A stretch of DNA of 40,452 bases from positions 1 through 40,452 of the forward strand of contig URMO01000012.1 in NCBI GenBank assembly GCA_900549085.1, written 5' to 3'. The position numbers and the translations under genes are program-made. Below, in pieces: positions 22,937 through 31,697 of this stretch. A model generated the notes under the pieces. It was given only the letters and a program-made list of their open reading frames with translations. It had not been told where the DNA came from and made no database searches. Position 1 is the stretch's first letter. The number at the start of each line of letters is the position of its first letter. This stretch comes from an uncultured Collinsella sp. (lineage in GTDB: Bacteria; Actinomycetota; Coriobacteriia; Coriobacteriales; Coriobacteriaceae).

Positions 22937-24886
22937 CTAGAGCTCGCAGGCAACCTTGTAGCCATCGCCGATGGCATCGCGGATGTTGCCACACTTCTGG
23001 GCATCGCCCAGCACGTGGGTGGTAACGCCGGCTGCCGCCAGGTCGTCGGCCAACTTGGTATTGGGACGGTAGCCCATGGCAAGCACCAACGTATCGGCAC
23101 CGGTGATGGTGTGGACCTCGCCGTCCTTTTCGTAGCTGATGGTATCCTCGGTGATCTCGGTCACCTTGGCCTCGGTCAGCACGTGGACACCCTTGGAGAG
23201 CATGCGCGTGATGAGCACCGCGCGGCCGGCGCCGCCCTCGTTGGCGGCGAGCGTCTTGGTCATCTCGATGACGGTGACATCGCGATTGGCCGGCGAGAGG
23301 TCATTGACCAGCGGGGCCAGATAATCGGCCGTCTCGCAGCCGACGGTGCCGCCGCCCACGATGACGATCTTCTTGCCCGGGAAAGCCTTGCCACCCAGCA
23401 GGTCGTCAGCCGTCATAACCTGCTTAAAGCCCTGCATAAAGGCCGGAGCGATGGGCTCGGCACCATAAGCCAGGACAACCTCGTAGCCGGCGTAGTCGCG
23501 CTGAATGTCCTCGGCCGAAAGCTCGGTACCAAAGACGCATGTGACGCCGACCTCGGCCAGGCGACGGTACTGATACTTAATCACGCGGGTGAGTTCCTGC
23601 TTTGCCGGCGGAACGGCTGCGATGCGCATCTCGCCGCCCGGTTCGTCCTGTTTGTCCACGAGCACCACGTTATGACCGCGCTTGGCGGCAATGTAGGCTG
23701 CCTCCATGCCCGCAGGACCAGCGCCCACAACCAGTACGTTCTTAGCCTCGGCGGCAGGCTCGTAGCCGGCCTCGTCGCGCTCCACGTCCGGGTTGACGGT
23801 GCAGGAGATGCGCTTGCCAAACATAATGCCGTTCAGGCAGCGCAGGCAGCCAATGCAGGGGCGGATGTCGTCGGCGTTGCCGGCAGCGGCTTTGTTGCAG
23901 AACTCGGCATCGCACAGATTGGCGCGGCCCATCATGCAAATGTCGGCAGCGCCGTCCTCGATCAGCTCCTCGGCAATCCAGGCCTCGTTGATACGGCCGA
24001 CGGTGGCGACGGGAATGTTGACGTGCTTTTTGATCTCGCGCGAGCAGGCGGCGTGCGAGGCCTGCTGGGTACCGGCGGCGGGAATCGCAGAGCCGCGCTT
24101 GATGGTGGTGCCGCCCGAGACATGAATCATGTCGACGCCGGCCTTCTCCAGGCGACGCGAGACGTAGATCATGTCGTTGAGGGTCAGACCGCCGTCGGTG
24201 TACTCATCGCCCGAGATGCGGACGTCGATGATAAAGTCCTTGCCGCAGCGCTCGCGAATCTCGGCGATGACCTCGAGCAGGAAGCGCATGCGGGCGTCGA
24301 GCGAGCCACCGTACTCGTCGGTGCGCTTGTTGTAGAGCGGAGTCAAAAAGCCGCCGAGCATACCGTGGGCGTGCGCCGCATGGACCTCGACGCCATCGAC
24401 GCCAGCCTTCTGCATACGAACGGCAGCGTCACCGAACTGATGCGTGAGCTCGTGGATCTCATCCACCGTAATGGGGCGCGGCGCCTCGCGGGCATAGGAC
24501 GGGCCCACAAAGGACGGAGCGATCAGGCGCGGCGTGCCCGGAATGTTAAAGGCCATGTAGGCGGGGTGGAAGAGCTGCGGCATGATCTTGCAGCCATACT
24601 CGTGGACGGCCGCGGCGAGCTTTTCCCAGCCGGGGATAAACGTGTCGTCGTAGCAGCACATGTCACCCGGCAGATAGGTATAGGTGGGCTCGACCGTCAC
24701 GACCTCGGTGATGATGAGGCCCACGCCGCCCTTGGCGCGGGCACGGTAATGATCGACCAAGTCATCGGTCACATAGCCATGATCGGCCAGGTTGGTGGAC
24801 ACCGGCGGCATAAAGACGCGGTTCTTGACCTCGGTTGTACCGACCTTGATCGGGCTAAAGAGCATCGGATAGGCAGAGGACTCCAT
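22937..24886 (-). CDS. Old-yellow-enzyme/2,4-dienoyl-CoA reductase-type iron-sulfur flavoprotein
   Basis: 649 residues, three parts. The FMN-binding TIM barrel occupies 1-340, with PPVSTN, HAAHAHGMLGGFLTPLYNKR and the YGGS motif. Next is a 4Fe-4S site, with Cys at 344, 347, 350 and 362. The C-terminal FAD/NAD domain holds VLVVGAGPAGMEAA and IVIVGGGTVGCETADYL. This build is shared by dienoyl-CoA reductase, enoate reductases, trimethylamine dehydrogenase and bile-acid BaiCD/BaiH enzymes; the substrate cannot be told. Start at 24886 (AAAGGA upstream); the frame upstream to 25045 runs through a repeat element. Probably anaerobic reduction of an unsaturated acid. Confidence 0.88.
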   Translation of the reverse strand: MESSAYPMLFSPIKVGTTEVKNRVFMPPVSTNLADHGYVTDDLVDHYRARAKGGVGLIITEVVTVEPTYTYLPGDMCCYDDTFIPGWEKLAAAVHEYGCKIMPQLFHPAYMAFNIPGTPRLIAPSFVGPSYAREAPRPITVDEIHELTHQFGDAAVRMQKAGVDGVEVHAAHAHGMLGGFLTPLYNKRTDEYGGSLDARMRFLLEVIAEIRERCGKDFIIDVRISGDEYTDGGLTLNDMIYVSRRLEKAGVDMIHVSGGTTIKRGSAIPAAGTQQASHAACSREIKKHVNIPVATVGRINEAWIAEELIEDGAADICMMGRANLCDAEFCNKAAAGNADDIRPCIGCLRCLNGIMFGKRISCTVNPDVERDEAGYEPAAEAKNVLVVGAGPAGMEAAYIAAKRGHNVVLVDKQDEPGGEMRIAAVPPAKQELTRVIKYQYRRLAEVGVTCVFGTELSAEDIQRDYAGYEVVLAYGAEPIAPAFMQGFKQVMTADDLLGGKAFPGKKIVIVGGGTVGCETADYLAPLVNDLSPANRDVTVIEMTKTLAANEGGAGRAVLITRMLSKGVHVLTEAKVTEITEDTISYEKDGEVHTITGADTLVLAMGYRPNTKLADDLAAAGVTTHVLGDAQKCGNIRDAIGDGYKVACEL

Positions 24887-25002
24887 ACAGGCTTCCTTTC
24901 GTTTGAGCCGCTCGGCGGCAGTTGCTAACGTACCTATCGTACCAGCAACTGCACAACACCCGACCGCACGCACTCCCCTGCCTACGTATCGACCCACAAA
25001 AA

Positions 25003-25069
25003 AGTTGCGGTGAGATACGGAGCAATCGAGGCTTTTGACAGCCAAAACAGTCCGTATTTCACCGCAACT
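25003..25069. repeat. Copy B of the dispersed inverted-repeat element
   Basis: AGTTGCGGTGAGATACGGA (25003-25021) pairs with TCCGTATTTCACCGCAACT (25051-25069) with one wobble pair. Outer arms and a CAAAACA core match copy A at 9059-9121. It lies between two minus-strand genes, 16 bases after the stop of the upstream gene, so it may also stop transcription. Confidence 0.65.
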
Positions 25070-25084
25070 GATGGATGGGATGTG

Positions 25085-26302
25085 TTAGAGGCCCAGGTAG
25101 CTGGTCATGCCTTCGACGGCGAGCTTGGCGCCTGCCACGGCATGAACCACGGTGAGCGGGCCGTTAACCACGTCGCCGGCGGCAAAGACGCCAGGCACGG
25201 TGGTCATACCGTACTCGTCGACCGAAAGAAGGCCGCGATGATCGGTCTCCAGACCGCCCGTCGTAAGCACAAGCTTGTCCTTGGGCACCTGCGAAGCCGC
25301 GATCACAACTGTGTCGGCGGACACATGGTCGAGCTCTTCCTCATAGCCCACCACGTTGTTGTCCTCGTCAAAGATAGCCGTCTCGAACACCGGACCGTTA
25401 TCGTCGATGGCGCAGATCGCCTTGCCGCACACAATCTCGGCACCGTCAAGCTCGGTCAGCTCCACCTCGTCATCGATGGCCGAGATATGGCGCGATCGAG
25501 CATACACGGTGACCTTACGAGCACCCGAGCGCAGCGCCGTGCGGGCCACATCCATGGCCACGTTACCGGCACCGATGACCGCCACATTCTGTCCGATCGC
25601 CACACTCGAAGGATCAACCAGGTAATCGATACCAAACAGCACGTTGCCGCGCGACTCGCCGGGAATACCCAACTTGCGAGCTCGCCAGGTACCGGTACCG
25701 ACAAAGACCGCGTCGTAGCCGTCACGTAGCAGGTCATCGATGTGCAGTGCGCCGCCGATGGTGGTCGAAGGGCGCACGCGCACGCCAAGCGAGCACATCA
25801 CGTGACGGTACTTTTGTACGAGCGCACGGGGCAGGCGGAACTCGGGGATACCGTACTCCAGCACACCGCCGATCTCGGGGCGCTGTTCAAATACCGTGAC
25901 GGCACAGCCCAGCTGGGCCATCTTAATGGCCACGGTAATACCGGCGGGACCGGAACCGACCACGGCAACCTGTTTGCCGCACGACGGCGCGGGCGTCCAC
26001 TCCTTACGATCCAAATACGCTGTCGAGATATAGTTCTCGATGCTCGAGAAATGCACGGGTGTGCCCTTGCGGCCCTGAATGCAAGCACCCTCGCACTGGC
26101 CCGAATGGTTGCACACCATAGAGCAGACCGCGCTCATGGGATTGTTCTGGAACAGCAGCTCGCCCGCTTCTTCTAGACGACGCTGTTTGAGCAGGTCGAT
26201 GACCTGCGGAATAGGCGTCTGAACCGGGCAGCCCTTAATCTGACAGAACGCCCTTTTACAACCTAGGCAACGATTCGCCTCTTCGACAATGTGGATAGCC
26301 AC
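25085..26302 (-). CDS. GltD-like FAD/NAD(P) iron-sulfur oxidoreductase, stand-alone
   Basis: 405 residues. N-terminal ferredoxin-like region with cysteines at 12, 15, 20 and 25 (CLGCKRAFC..KGCP) and a second group (CSMVCNHSGQCEGAC), as in the glutamate synthase small subunit. FAD site VAVVGSGPAGITVA, then EYGIPEFRLP, and NAD(P) site VAVIGAGNVAMDVARTA. C-terminal GVFAAGDVV. No GltB large subunit is nearby, so it may feed electrons to another enzyme, such as the flavoprotein just downstream. GTG start at 26302 is preferred: AAGGGGAG is five bases upstream. An ATG at 26329 would place that site inside the gene. Confidence 0.85.
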   Translation of the reverse strand: MAIHIVEEANRCLGCKRAFCQIKGCPVQTPIPQVIDLLKQRRLEEAGELLFQNNPMSAVCSMVCNHSGQCEGACIQGRKGTPVHFSSIENYISTAYLDRKEWTPAPSCGKQVAVVGSGPAGITVAIKMAQLGCAVTVFEQRPEIGGVLEYGIPEFRLPRALVQKYRHVMCSLGVRVRPSTTIGGALHIDDLLRDGYDAVFVGTGTWRARKLGIPGESRGNVLFGIDYLVDPSSVAIGQNVAVIGAGNVAMDVARTALRSGARKVTVYARSRHISAIDDEVELTELDGAEIVCGKAICAIDDNGPVFETAIFDEDNNVVGYEEELDHVSADTVVIAASQVPKDKLVLTTGGLETDHRGLLSVDEYGMTTVPGVFAAGDVVNGPLTVVHAVAGAKLAVEGMTSYLGL

Positions 26303-26406
26303 GCAACTCCCCTTTTTTATGCAATCCAATGGGGGCGACGATAAAGACCCTTCACCGCCGCCCCCATACAGGTAATCTCAATCTGCCGACACGGCAAAAG
26401 CCAATG

Positions 26407-27312
26407 CTATAACTCGCGATGAGAAGCCCCGCAGCGAGCGGACATGTGCTCGAGTGTCGCCAGGCAGTCAGCCGCCGTCGCCGGTACGCTGTTCTCGACC
26501 ACGCAGGGAATCCCAGGGCAGGCGGCAGCCGCCCAGGCCACCACAGGCTCAAAGTCATATCGTCCCGTCTCGCCCACGCCATGACACACCAGGCGCGAAC
26601 CCGTACCGTCGCACCATCCGGCTCCGTCCTCGTTATCAACGACCTCAAAATCCTTGGCGTGCAGCACGCGGATCTTACTGCCGCATAAGTAGAGCATGCG
26701 CGCGGTGATTTCCTGCGCTTCGTCAACGACACTGGGGTGCAGCAGCGATACCGGGTCGTAGATCACGCCGAGCGACGGGCTCGAGACGCGCTCCAGCACC
26801 TCACGGCAGCGATCCGGAGTATTAACCGTCTCGTTCCAACCGGGCTCGATCAAAATTTGCCCGCCCACGGCCTCGGCCCGATCGCAGACGCGTGCAAGCC
26901 CGTCTGTAAACGCTTCGAGTGCCCCATCGGTCATGCGGTCGTCAGCAACGCGGTTCTGCGCATTGGGGCGACCGGTCTCGGTACCCACCGGGCAGCCGCC
27001 GAGCATCTGGGCAAAGTTCAGGCATGCCTCGTACTCGGCAAAGTTATCCATGAGCTGTTGGCGATCGGGCGTCGCCAAATTCTTATAGCAGCCGAGCACG
27101 GCGACCGAAACGCCCGCCTCGTCGAGCACCGCACGCAAATGGTCGGCAAGCTCGCGGGTCAGGCCGCCTCGATCGATCCCCATCGATGCGTAGAGCACCT
27201 TGCTCGGCAGCTGAATGCACGAAAAGCCCAGCTCTCCCGCCATGCGGATGCGTTCCTCGACGGTCCCCTGCGGAAGGTCGTGCAAACGCACACCCGGAGT
27301 AATAGCCCCCAC
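26407..27312 (-). CDS. Sugar phosphate isomerase/epimerase-like TIM-barrel protein
   Basis: 301 residues, AP-endonuclease-2/xylose-isomerase-like barrel. Recognisable strands: GFSCIQLPSKVLY, ILIEPGWNETVNTPDRC, LGVIYDPVSLLHP, RVLHAKDFEVV and CVVENSVPATAADC, with the metal-ligand type acidic residues. GTG start at 27312, one base after the GH105 stop, indicating translational coupling; the longer frame upstream overlaps the GH105 gene. It probably interconverts or dehydrates a sugar or uronate from pectin, but the reaction cannot be assigned. Confidence 0.82.
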   Translation of the reverse strand: MGAITPGVRLHDLPQGTVEERIRMAGELGFSCIQLPSKVLYASMGIDRGGLTRELADHLRAVLDEAGVSVAVLGCYKNLATPDRQQLMDNFAEYEACLNFAQMLGGCPVGTETGRPNAQNRVADDRMTDGALEAFTDGLARVCDRAEAVGGQILIEPGWNETVNTPDRCREVLERVSSPSLGVIYDPVSLLHPSVVDEAQEITARMLYLCGSKIRVLHAKDFEVVDNEDGAGWCDGTGSRLVCHGVGETGRYDFEPVVAWAAAACPGIPCVVENSVPATAADCLATLEHMSARCGASHREL

Positions 27313-27313
27313 G

Positions 27314-28552
27314 TTATTCACATCCCTTATGAGCGTTGATGCCCGGGGTGTATCCGCCAAACGGGTCGTCGATGGAGCACACGCCCGAGGGGGCGAGCGG
27401 ATCGCGCTTACCGGCCAGCTTGTCGTGATGCATGGTCTCGATATAGGCAAGCACCAGCGGCGCCACACCCTTTGCATCATTTTTGACCACGGGCTCGCTC
27501 ATGTAGTAATCAAACGTGCCCTCGCGGTGCGCGGTGTTGCCCAGGCCCGCAACCAGGCAGATGTTGTCGAGCGCCAGCTGCCCGTCATACTCGGACAGGC
27601 AGGTCTCGCAGATGCCGTCGAAGGCGCGACGGCCGTACTGGTAGTAACGCTCGCCCAGCACGCCCAGACGCACGCCCTTCATGATGGCGTTGGCAAAGAT
27701 GGCGCTGCCCGACTCCTCCAGGTAGTTGGGGGCGATATTGGGCAGGTTGATGACCTGGTGCCACATGCCGGTCTTCTCGTCCTGATACGGCAGCATGGCG
27801 TCGATCAGATCGTGGAACATCTTGCGGATCTCGTCCTTCTCGGCCGACATCGAAGGCGGCATAAGCTCCCAGGTGTCGATGAGCGCCATGGCAAACCAGC
27901 CCTCGGCGCGCAGCCAGAAGTTAGCCGAAAGGCCGGTGACCGGGTCGCACCAGAACTGTTTGCGGCTCGCGTCGTAAGCGTGATAGTACAGACCGTTGAG
28001 GGGGTTGCGCATCAGGTCATGCACAACCTGGAACATATGGAAGCTGTCCGAGCAGGCACGACGGTTGTGGAAGCTCAGCTCGTACTGCATGTAGAACGGC
28101 TGTGCCATGTACATGCCATCGAGCCAAATCTGGTTGGGATAGACGGCCTTGTGCCAAAACACGCCCTCTTTGGTGCGCGGCTGGGTCTCGAGCTGGCGGT
28201 AGATGGTGTCCATGGCGGCACGGTACTTGGGCTTGCCCACCAGGTCATACAGCTTGTAGAGGGTCTTGCCCGCATTGACGTTATCGAGGTTGTACTCCTG
28301 CGGGTTGTAATGCTTGATGGTACCGTCGTCCTGGACAAAGAAATCGATGTAGTCATCGGCGAACGTCAGGTAGCGCTGCTCACCCGTAATCTCGTACAGC
28401 TCGATGAGCGCCTTGATCATGCAGCCGTCGATATAGTTCCAAGTGTTCTCCTTGCCGGCGCGAATCTTTTCGATATTCCAAGCCGGCGCCTGCGGCGTAG
28501 AGGTTTCGATCAACTGCTCGATATAACGGTCCAGGATTTGATTGCAACCCAT
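27314..28552 (-). CDS. GH105 unsaturated (rhamno)galacturonyl hydrolase
   Basis: 412 residues, (alpha/alpha)6 barrel. Matches YteR/YesR-type enzymes: NLDNVNAGKTLYKLY, GVFWHKAVYPNQIWLDGMYMAQPF (with the catalytic-site His and Asp), SGLSANFWLRAEGWFAMAL-like and EESGSAIFANAIMKG. It removes the unsaturated uronate from the non-reducing end of lyase-made pectin fragments. No signal peptide, so cytoplasmic. Start at 28552 (MGCNQ) has GAGGGG seven bases upstream; 28570 is an alternative. Preceded by two operators and followed by the TIM-barrel gene. Confidence 0.92.
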   Translation of the reverse strand: MGCNQILDRYIEQLIETSTPQAPAWNIEKIRAGKENTWNYIDGCMIKALIELYEITGEQRYLTFADDYIDFFVQDDGTIKHYNPQEYNLDNVNAGKTLYKLYDLVGKPKYRAAMDTIYRQLETQPRTKEGVFWHKAVYPNQIWLDGMYMAQPFYMQYELSFHNRRACSDSFHMFQVVHDLMRNPLNGLYYHAYDASRKQFWCDPVTGLSANFWLRAEGWFAMALIDTWELMPPSMSAEKDEIRKMFHDLIDAMLPYQDEKTGMWHQVINLPNIAPNYLEESGSAIFANAIMKGVRLGVLGERYYQYGRRAFDGICETCLSEYDGQLALDNICLVAGLGNTAHREGTFDYYMSEPVVKNDAKGVAPLVLAYIETMHHDKLAGKRDPLAPSGVCSIDDPFGGYTPGINAHKGCE

Positions 28553-28578
28553 TGCTGTCCCCTCTGACATAAACGATA

Positions 28579-28645
28579 GGTGAACGTTACCCCTAGTGTA
28601 ACGCGAACGGGGAATATAGGGTGAACGTTAACCCTATATTCCCCG
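28579..28645 (-). promoter_or_regulatory. GH105 promoter with paired operators
   Basis: GGTGAACGTTACC is at 28579-28591. A 38-bp palindrome with one mismatched pair, centred on GTGAACGTTAAC, is at 28608-28645. Centres are 41 bp apart. On the minus strand TATATT (28618-28613) is a good -10 between or within the sites. Confidence 0.75.
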
Positions 28646-28659
28646 CAAACGGCAGACTT

Positions 28660-29328
28660 TTAGCGGCAAACGGCGGTGAGACCCGCGGCGATGCGATGCG
28701 CCAGGCGCTCATAGCCGGCAGGACTGTAATGCAGACCGTCCGGCATATAGAGCTCGCGGTGCTCTGGCAAAAACGGGCTGATGCCACTTTGCGCATACAG
28801 GTCAATCACCGGCACGGAGTAGCGGTCGCAGACCTCGAGCATCGCTCGCACGTAGGCGACCTGCGTCAACCCCAGGTGGTTGAGCTCGTCGCTTGCCGGG
28901 ATATCCTTCTCGTGCTTGCCGCTCGTCTTGCACGGCGTCATAAACACGAGCTTTGCCCGAGGCGAGCGCGCCGTGATGGTACGGATCAGGTAATCGAGTG
29001 CACCATAGAACTCATGCACGTCCGTGCTGCCGAGCTCTCCAAGCGGCACGTTGCGGCTAAAGTCGTTGACGCCGCCAAAGACGATGTAGATATCGGCCGC
29101 ATCGTCGATACCGTCAAGGCGCTCGACAAACGAATCGGTACGGTCGGCCTTGATGGCGATACGCGAACCCTTGATGCCAAAGTTCTCGACGACCGCGCCT
29201 CCCAGCAACGCGCCCAGATGCGAAGTCCAAGAGATGTCGTTGCCGCCTGCGCCGCATCCGTTATCGCCCCATGTGGTCGAATCGCCAAAGCAGCAAATGG
29301 TCGATTCACTCAAACTCTTCGTTTCCAT
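28660..29328 (-). CDS. SGNH/GDSL-family esterase, probable pectin (rhamnogalacturonan) acetylesterase
   Basis: 222 residues, no signal peptide. Block I GDSTTWG with nucleophile Ser17, block III GGVND with the oxyanion Asn, and block V PDGLHYS with Asp197 and His200. That is the SGNH catalytic set. Its place 69 bases downstream of the CE8 fusion and among pectin genes suggests deacetylation of imported oligosaccharides. GAGGAGA precedes the ATG at 29328; the ATG at 29388 overlaps the fusion gene. Confidence 0.86.
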   Translation of the reverse strand: METKSLSESTICCFGDSTTWGDNGCGAGGNDISWTSHLGALLGGAVVENFGIKGSRIAIKADRTDSFVERLDGIDDAADIYIVFGGVNDFSRNVPLGELGSTDVHEFYGALDYLIRTITARSPRAKLVFMTPCKTSGKHEKDIPASDELNHLGLTQVAYVRAMLEVCDRYSVPVIDLYAQSGISPFLPEHRELYMPDGLHYSPAGYERLAHRIAAGLTAVCR

Positions 29329-29397
29329 AATCTTCTCCTCATCCGCCCATCGGCGGTCATACAGGAACGTACCGTTTATTCGCAGCATGCCGAGGGG

Positions 29398-31563
29398 CTA
29401 TGCACGGGTGCATTCCGCAACGTGCGAATCGAGCCATTCGATATCCTCGGCAAGATGTGCCACGCCCAGATGGTGTTCACCCGGACACACCTCGTGCCGC
29501 AGGCCATCTCTGCGACCCAGCAACTTGTAGGCATCGCGCACGATCTCGAGCTGCTCGTCAACATTTTTCAGCCCGCGCGAACCGTTCAGATGATCCTCTT
29601 CGCAGCTTTGCACCAGCAGCGGATGCGGCGCGATGAGCGAGGCAATATCGCCCATGTCGAGTAAGCGCCAAAGTCCGGGCGTGTAGTTGCAGCTGCAATT
29701 GCCATTGAGATGCAGCAGCGAATCATCGACACCGTACAGATAGCCCGAGACAAACGCCTTGCGCACACGCGGGTCGAGTGCGGCCAGGTACAACGTCATG
29801 TAGCCGCCACCCGAAAAACCAAAGCAACCCAGGTCATCCATGGCAATGTCGCCGCGCGCCTCCAAGTAATCGATCAAGCGCATGTTGTCCCAGACGTTGA
29901 GGCCCGCAACCGTAAGACCCAGCGGCTCGGCCATACGTGCTTGATTCAGACACGTACCGCGCAGGTAGCTGTTCTCGCCATCGACCTGACCCTTCCAGTC
30001 ACGACGGTATCCCCAACCGCGCGCATCAGGACAGACGGTTACGTAACCCATGCGTGCCAAACGCAGACCGTAGTCGTAATTGAACTTACGCACGGCATCA
30101 TCGACAGCCGGCACGCCCGCAACACCGGCTACGCTTGCTGCACCCGCTCCCTGATGGCCATGCGGGCAGATATAACAGCGTTTGAGTCCCCGCTCATCAA
30201 GCTTAGGATGAGACGGTTCCAACAGGTAGAACGGCATCCAAACATCGCGCTCGACCTGCAACATCGCATGAGTGCGCACGATGCCGCCGGCAACCCGCAC
30301 GCGGCTGAGCTCACGAATCTCAATCGGGACGCGGTCCATAAGCGAAAGGCCCAAAACATCGTACAGACGAGTCCTGGTCGCAATCTTCCATGCCTCAAAA
30401 TCTGCAGGAGTCTTGCCCGTAAAAGCAGCCGAACGCCCCTCGCGCTTCAGCCGGGCACGCAGCGCAGGTTCGTCTTCGCAGTACGTCTCGATGTGCACGG
30501 TGCGGCCGTTGGCAGACAGTTCAGCCGTCTCAACCGCATCACCGTCGCCGCCCTCGGGATCCCAGCCATCCACACCGGCAAGCACCTGCTCGCGAGCGTA
30601 CCCGGCGGCAGACATCACATCGAGTTTATTCGCCCACGGCACCCAGTCGGTAGTATCACCCGCCGGCCCATGCAGGATCGCGCCAGCATACTGCGCACAG
30701 TTGTGCGCCGCCGGCTTATTCCAATCCCACCAGCCTTCGCGCTTGATATGTTGCCCCAGCCAGCAATCAACCAACACGGTCTGAGCCCACTCGCGCCATG
30801 GACGGCCCAGGTAGACCGAATCCGGTGCCACGCCATCCGGTGCTGTAAACGAACAGCCGTGGAACACAAAGCCGTGCGGCTCGCCTTCGGGCGTCGACGC
30901 CGCCGTCACGTAGCCGTTCACGTCCATATCGCGGTTGAGCGAGCGAATCTCGCACCCCTCAAAGTAGGCACGCGCGCCGCCAAAGATAAAGTCGACATCG
31001 CCCTCGATCCGGCAACGTCGGAAATATTGGCGCCCCACCCGGCGCGGCGCATACTGTTTGGGTCCTATGAACCCGCCCGGTTTGACCTCATGCGGCGGCA
31101 GCGGACCCAAAAACAGTGTGTCCTGGCGCCCCTTAATGCAGCAGGCATCGACAACCAGACGGTCGCCATCGGCATACAGGGCAATCGCCTGACCGACCTC
31201 GCGCCCATCGCCCGCATCGTTTTCGATCGTGAGGTTTGCAAGCGTCACGTCATCGGCATCGACCAGCACCGTATAAGTGCGGAAGGTGCCGAGCTTTCCG
31301 TCCTGGCCGCTGCCGTCCTCCGAGGGCATCTGCGCCGCAAGGCCGCCAACGATACGCACGCTGTCGGCCGTCTCTCCCTCAATCGTCACATGCGAGCGAC
31401 GAATCTCGACCCGTTCGCGGTACTCACCCGGCTCGATATGGATTGTCACCGGCCGTCCGTCATTCGGACAGGATTCGTCAATTGCCTCCAAGGCCTTAGA
31501 GATACTGTGATATGCCCCCGCACGCTCGGGCGAAACCTCAAAAAATCGTCTCTCACTCATCAT
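29398..31563 (-). CDS. Fusion: CE8 pectin methylesterase + alpha/beta-hydrolase esterase
   Basis: 721 residues. Residues 1 to about 330 are a CE8 pectin methylesterase beta-helix: PGEYRERVEI, GRQDTLF, GDVDFIFGGARAYFE (catalytic Asp) and YLGRPWREWAQT. Residues about 400-721 are an alpha/beta hydrolase: GFSGGGYMTLY with nucleophile Ser584, Asp657 in EEDHLNG and His698 in GEHHLG, resembling acetyl-xylan-esterase/dipeptidyl-like hydrolases. One chain could therefore remove both methyl and acetyl (or another ester) groups. No signal peptide. Start at ATG 31563; the next codon is also ATG. A palindrome, CGTAGAC-C-GTCTACG, is upstream at 31584-31598. Followed by the SGNH esterase. Confidence 0.9.
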   Translation of the reverse strand: MMSERRFFEVSPERAGAYHSISKALEAIDESCPNDGRPVTIHIEPGEYRERVEIRRSHVTIEGETADSVRIVGGLAAQMPSEDGSGQDGKLGTFRTYTVLVDADDVTLANLTIENDAGDGREVGQAIALYADGDRLVVDACCIKGRQDTLFLGPLPPHEVKPGGFIGPKQYAPRRVGRQYFRRCRIEGDVDFIFGGARAYFEGCEIRSLNRDMDVNGYVTAASTPEGEPHGFVFHGCSFTAPDGVAPDSVYLGRPWREWAQTVLVDCWLGQHIKREGWWDWNKPAAHNCAQYAGAILHGPAGDTTDWVPWANKLDVMSAAGYAREQVLAGVDGWDPEGGDGDAVETAELSANGRTVHIETYCEDEPALRARLKREGRSAAFTGKTPADFEAWKIATRTRLYDVLGLSLMDRVPIEIRELSRVRVAGGIVRTHAMLQVERDVWMPFYLLEPSHPKLDERGLKRCYICPHGHQGAGAASVAGVAGVPAVDDAVRKFNYDYGLRLARMGYVTVCPDARGWGYRRDWKGQVDGENSYLRGTCLNQARMAEPLGLTVAGLNVWDNMRLIDYLEARGDIAMDDLGCFGFSGGGYMTLYLAALDPRVRKAFVSGYLYGVDDSLLHLNGNCSCNYTPGLWRLLDMGDIASLIAPHPLLVQSCEEDHLNGSRGLKNVDEQLEIVRDAYKLLGRRDGLRHEVCPGEHHLGVAHLAEDIEWLDSHVAECTRA

Positions 31564-31583
31564 CAGTCACCGCGTCCCTTCGT

Positions 31584-31598
31584 CGTAGACCGTCTACG
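31584..31598. promoter_or_regulatory. 15-bp palindrome upstream of the CE8 fusion gene
   Basis: CGTAGAC-C-GTCTACG is exact around its centre and lies 21 bases before the start codon. It does not match the GTGAACGTTCAC operator, so a different regulator, or chance, is implied. Confidence 0.4.
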
Positions 31599-31615
31599 TT
31601 GCAGTTTCGGCATAT

Positions 31616-31659
31616 AAAAAGTTCGCGCAATGGGTCGGGAAGGCCCTGCCCATCGCGCG
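31616..31659 (-). terminator. Terminator after the GH28 gene
   Basis: GCGCAATGGGTCGGG pairs with GCCCTGCCCATCGCGC, with small bulges (31625-31658). On the minus strand GAAC and then TTTTT follow. Confidence 0.75.
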
Positions 31660-31697
31660 TCGCGACATACCGAATTTAATTGTTTAGGAGCAAACGC

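Noticed and set aside
22937..24886. Bile-acid BaiCD/BaiH enzyme
   Set aside because: The domain build fits, but no other bai genes are nearby and the same build serves many substrates.
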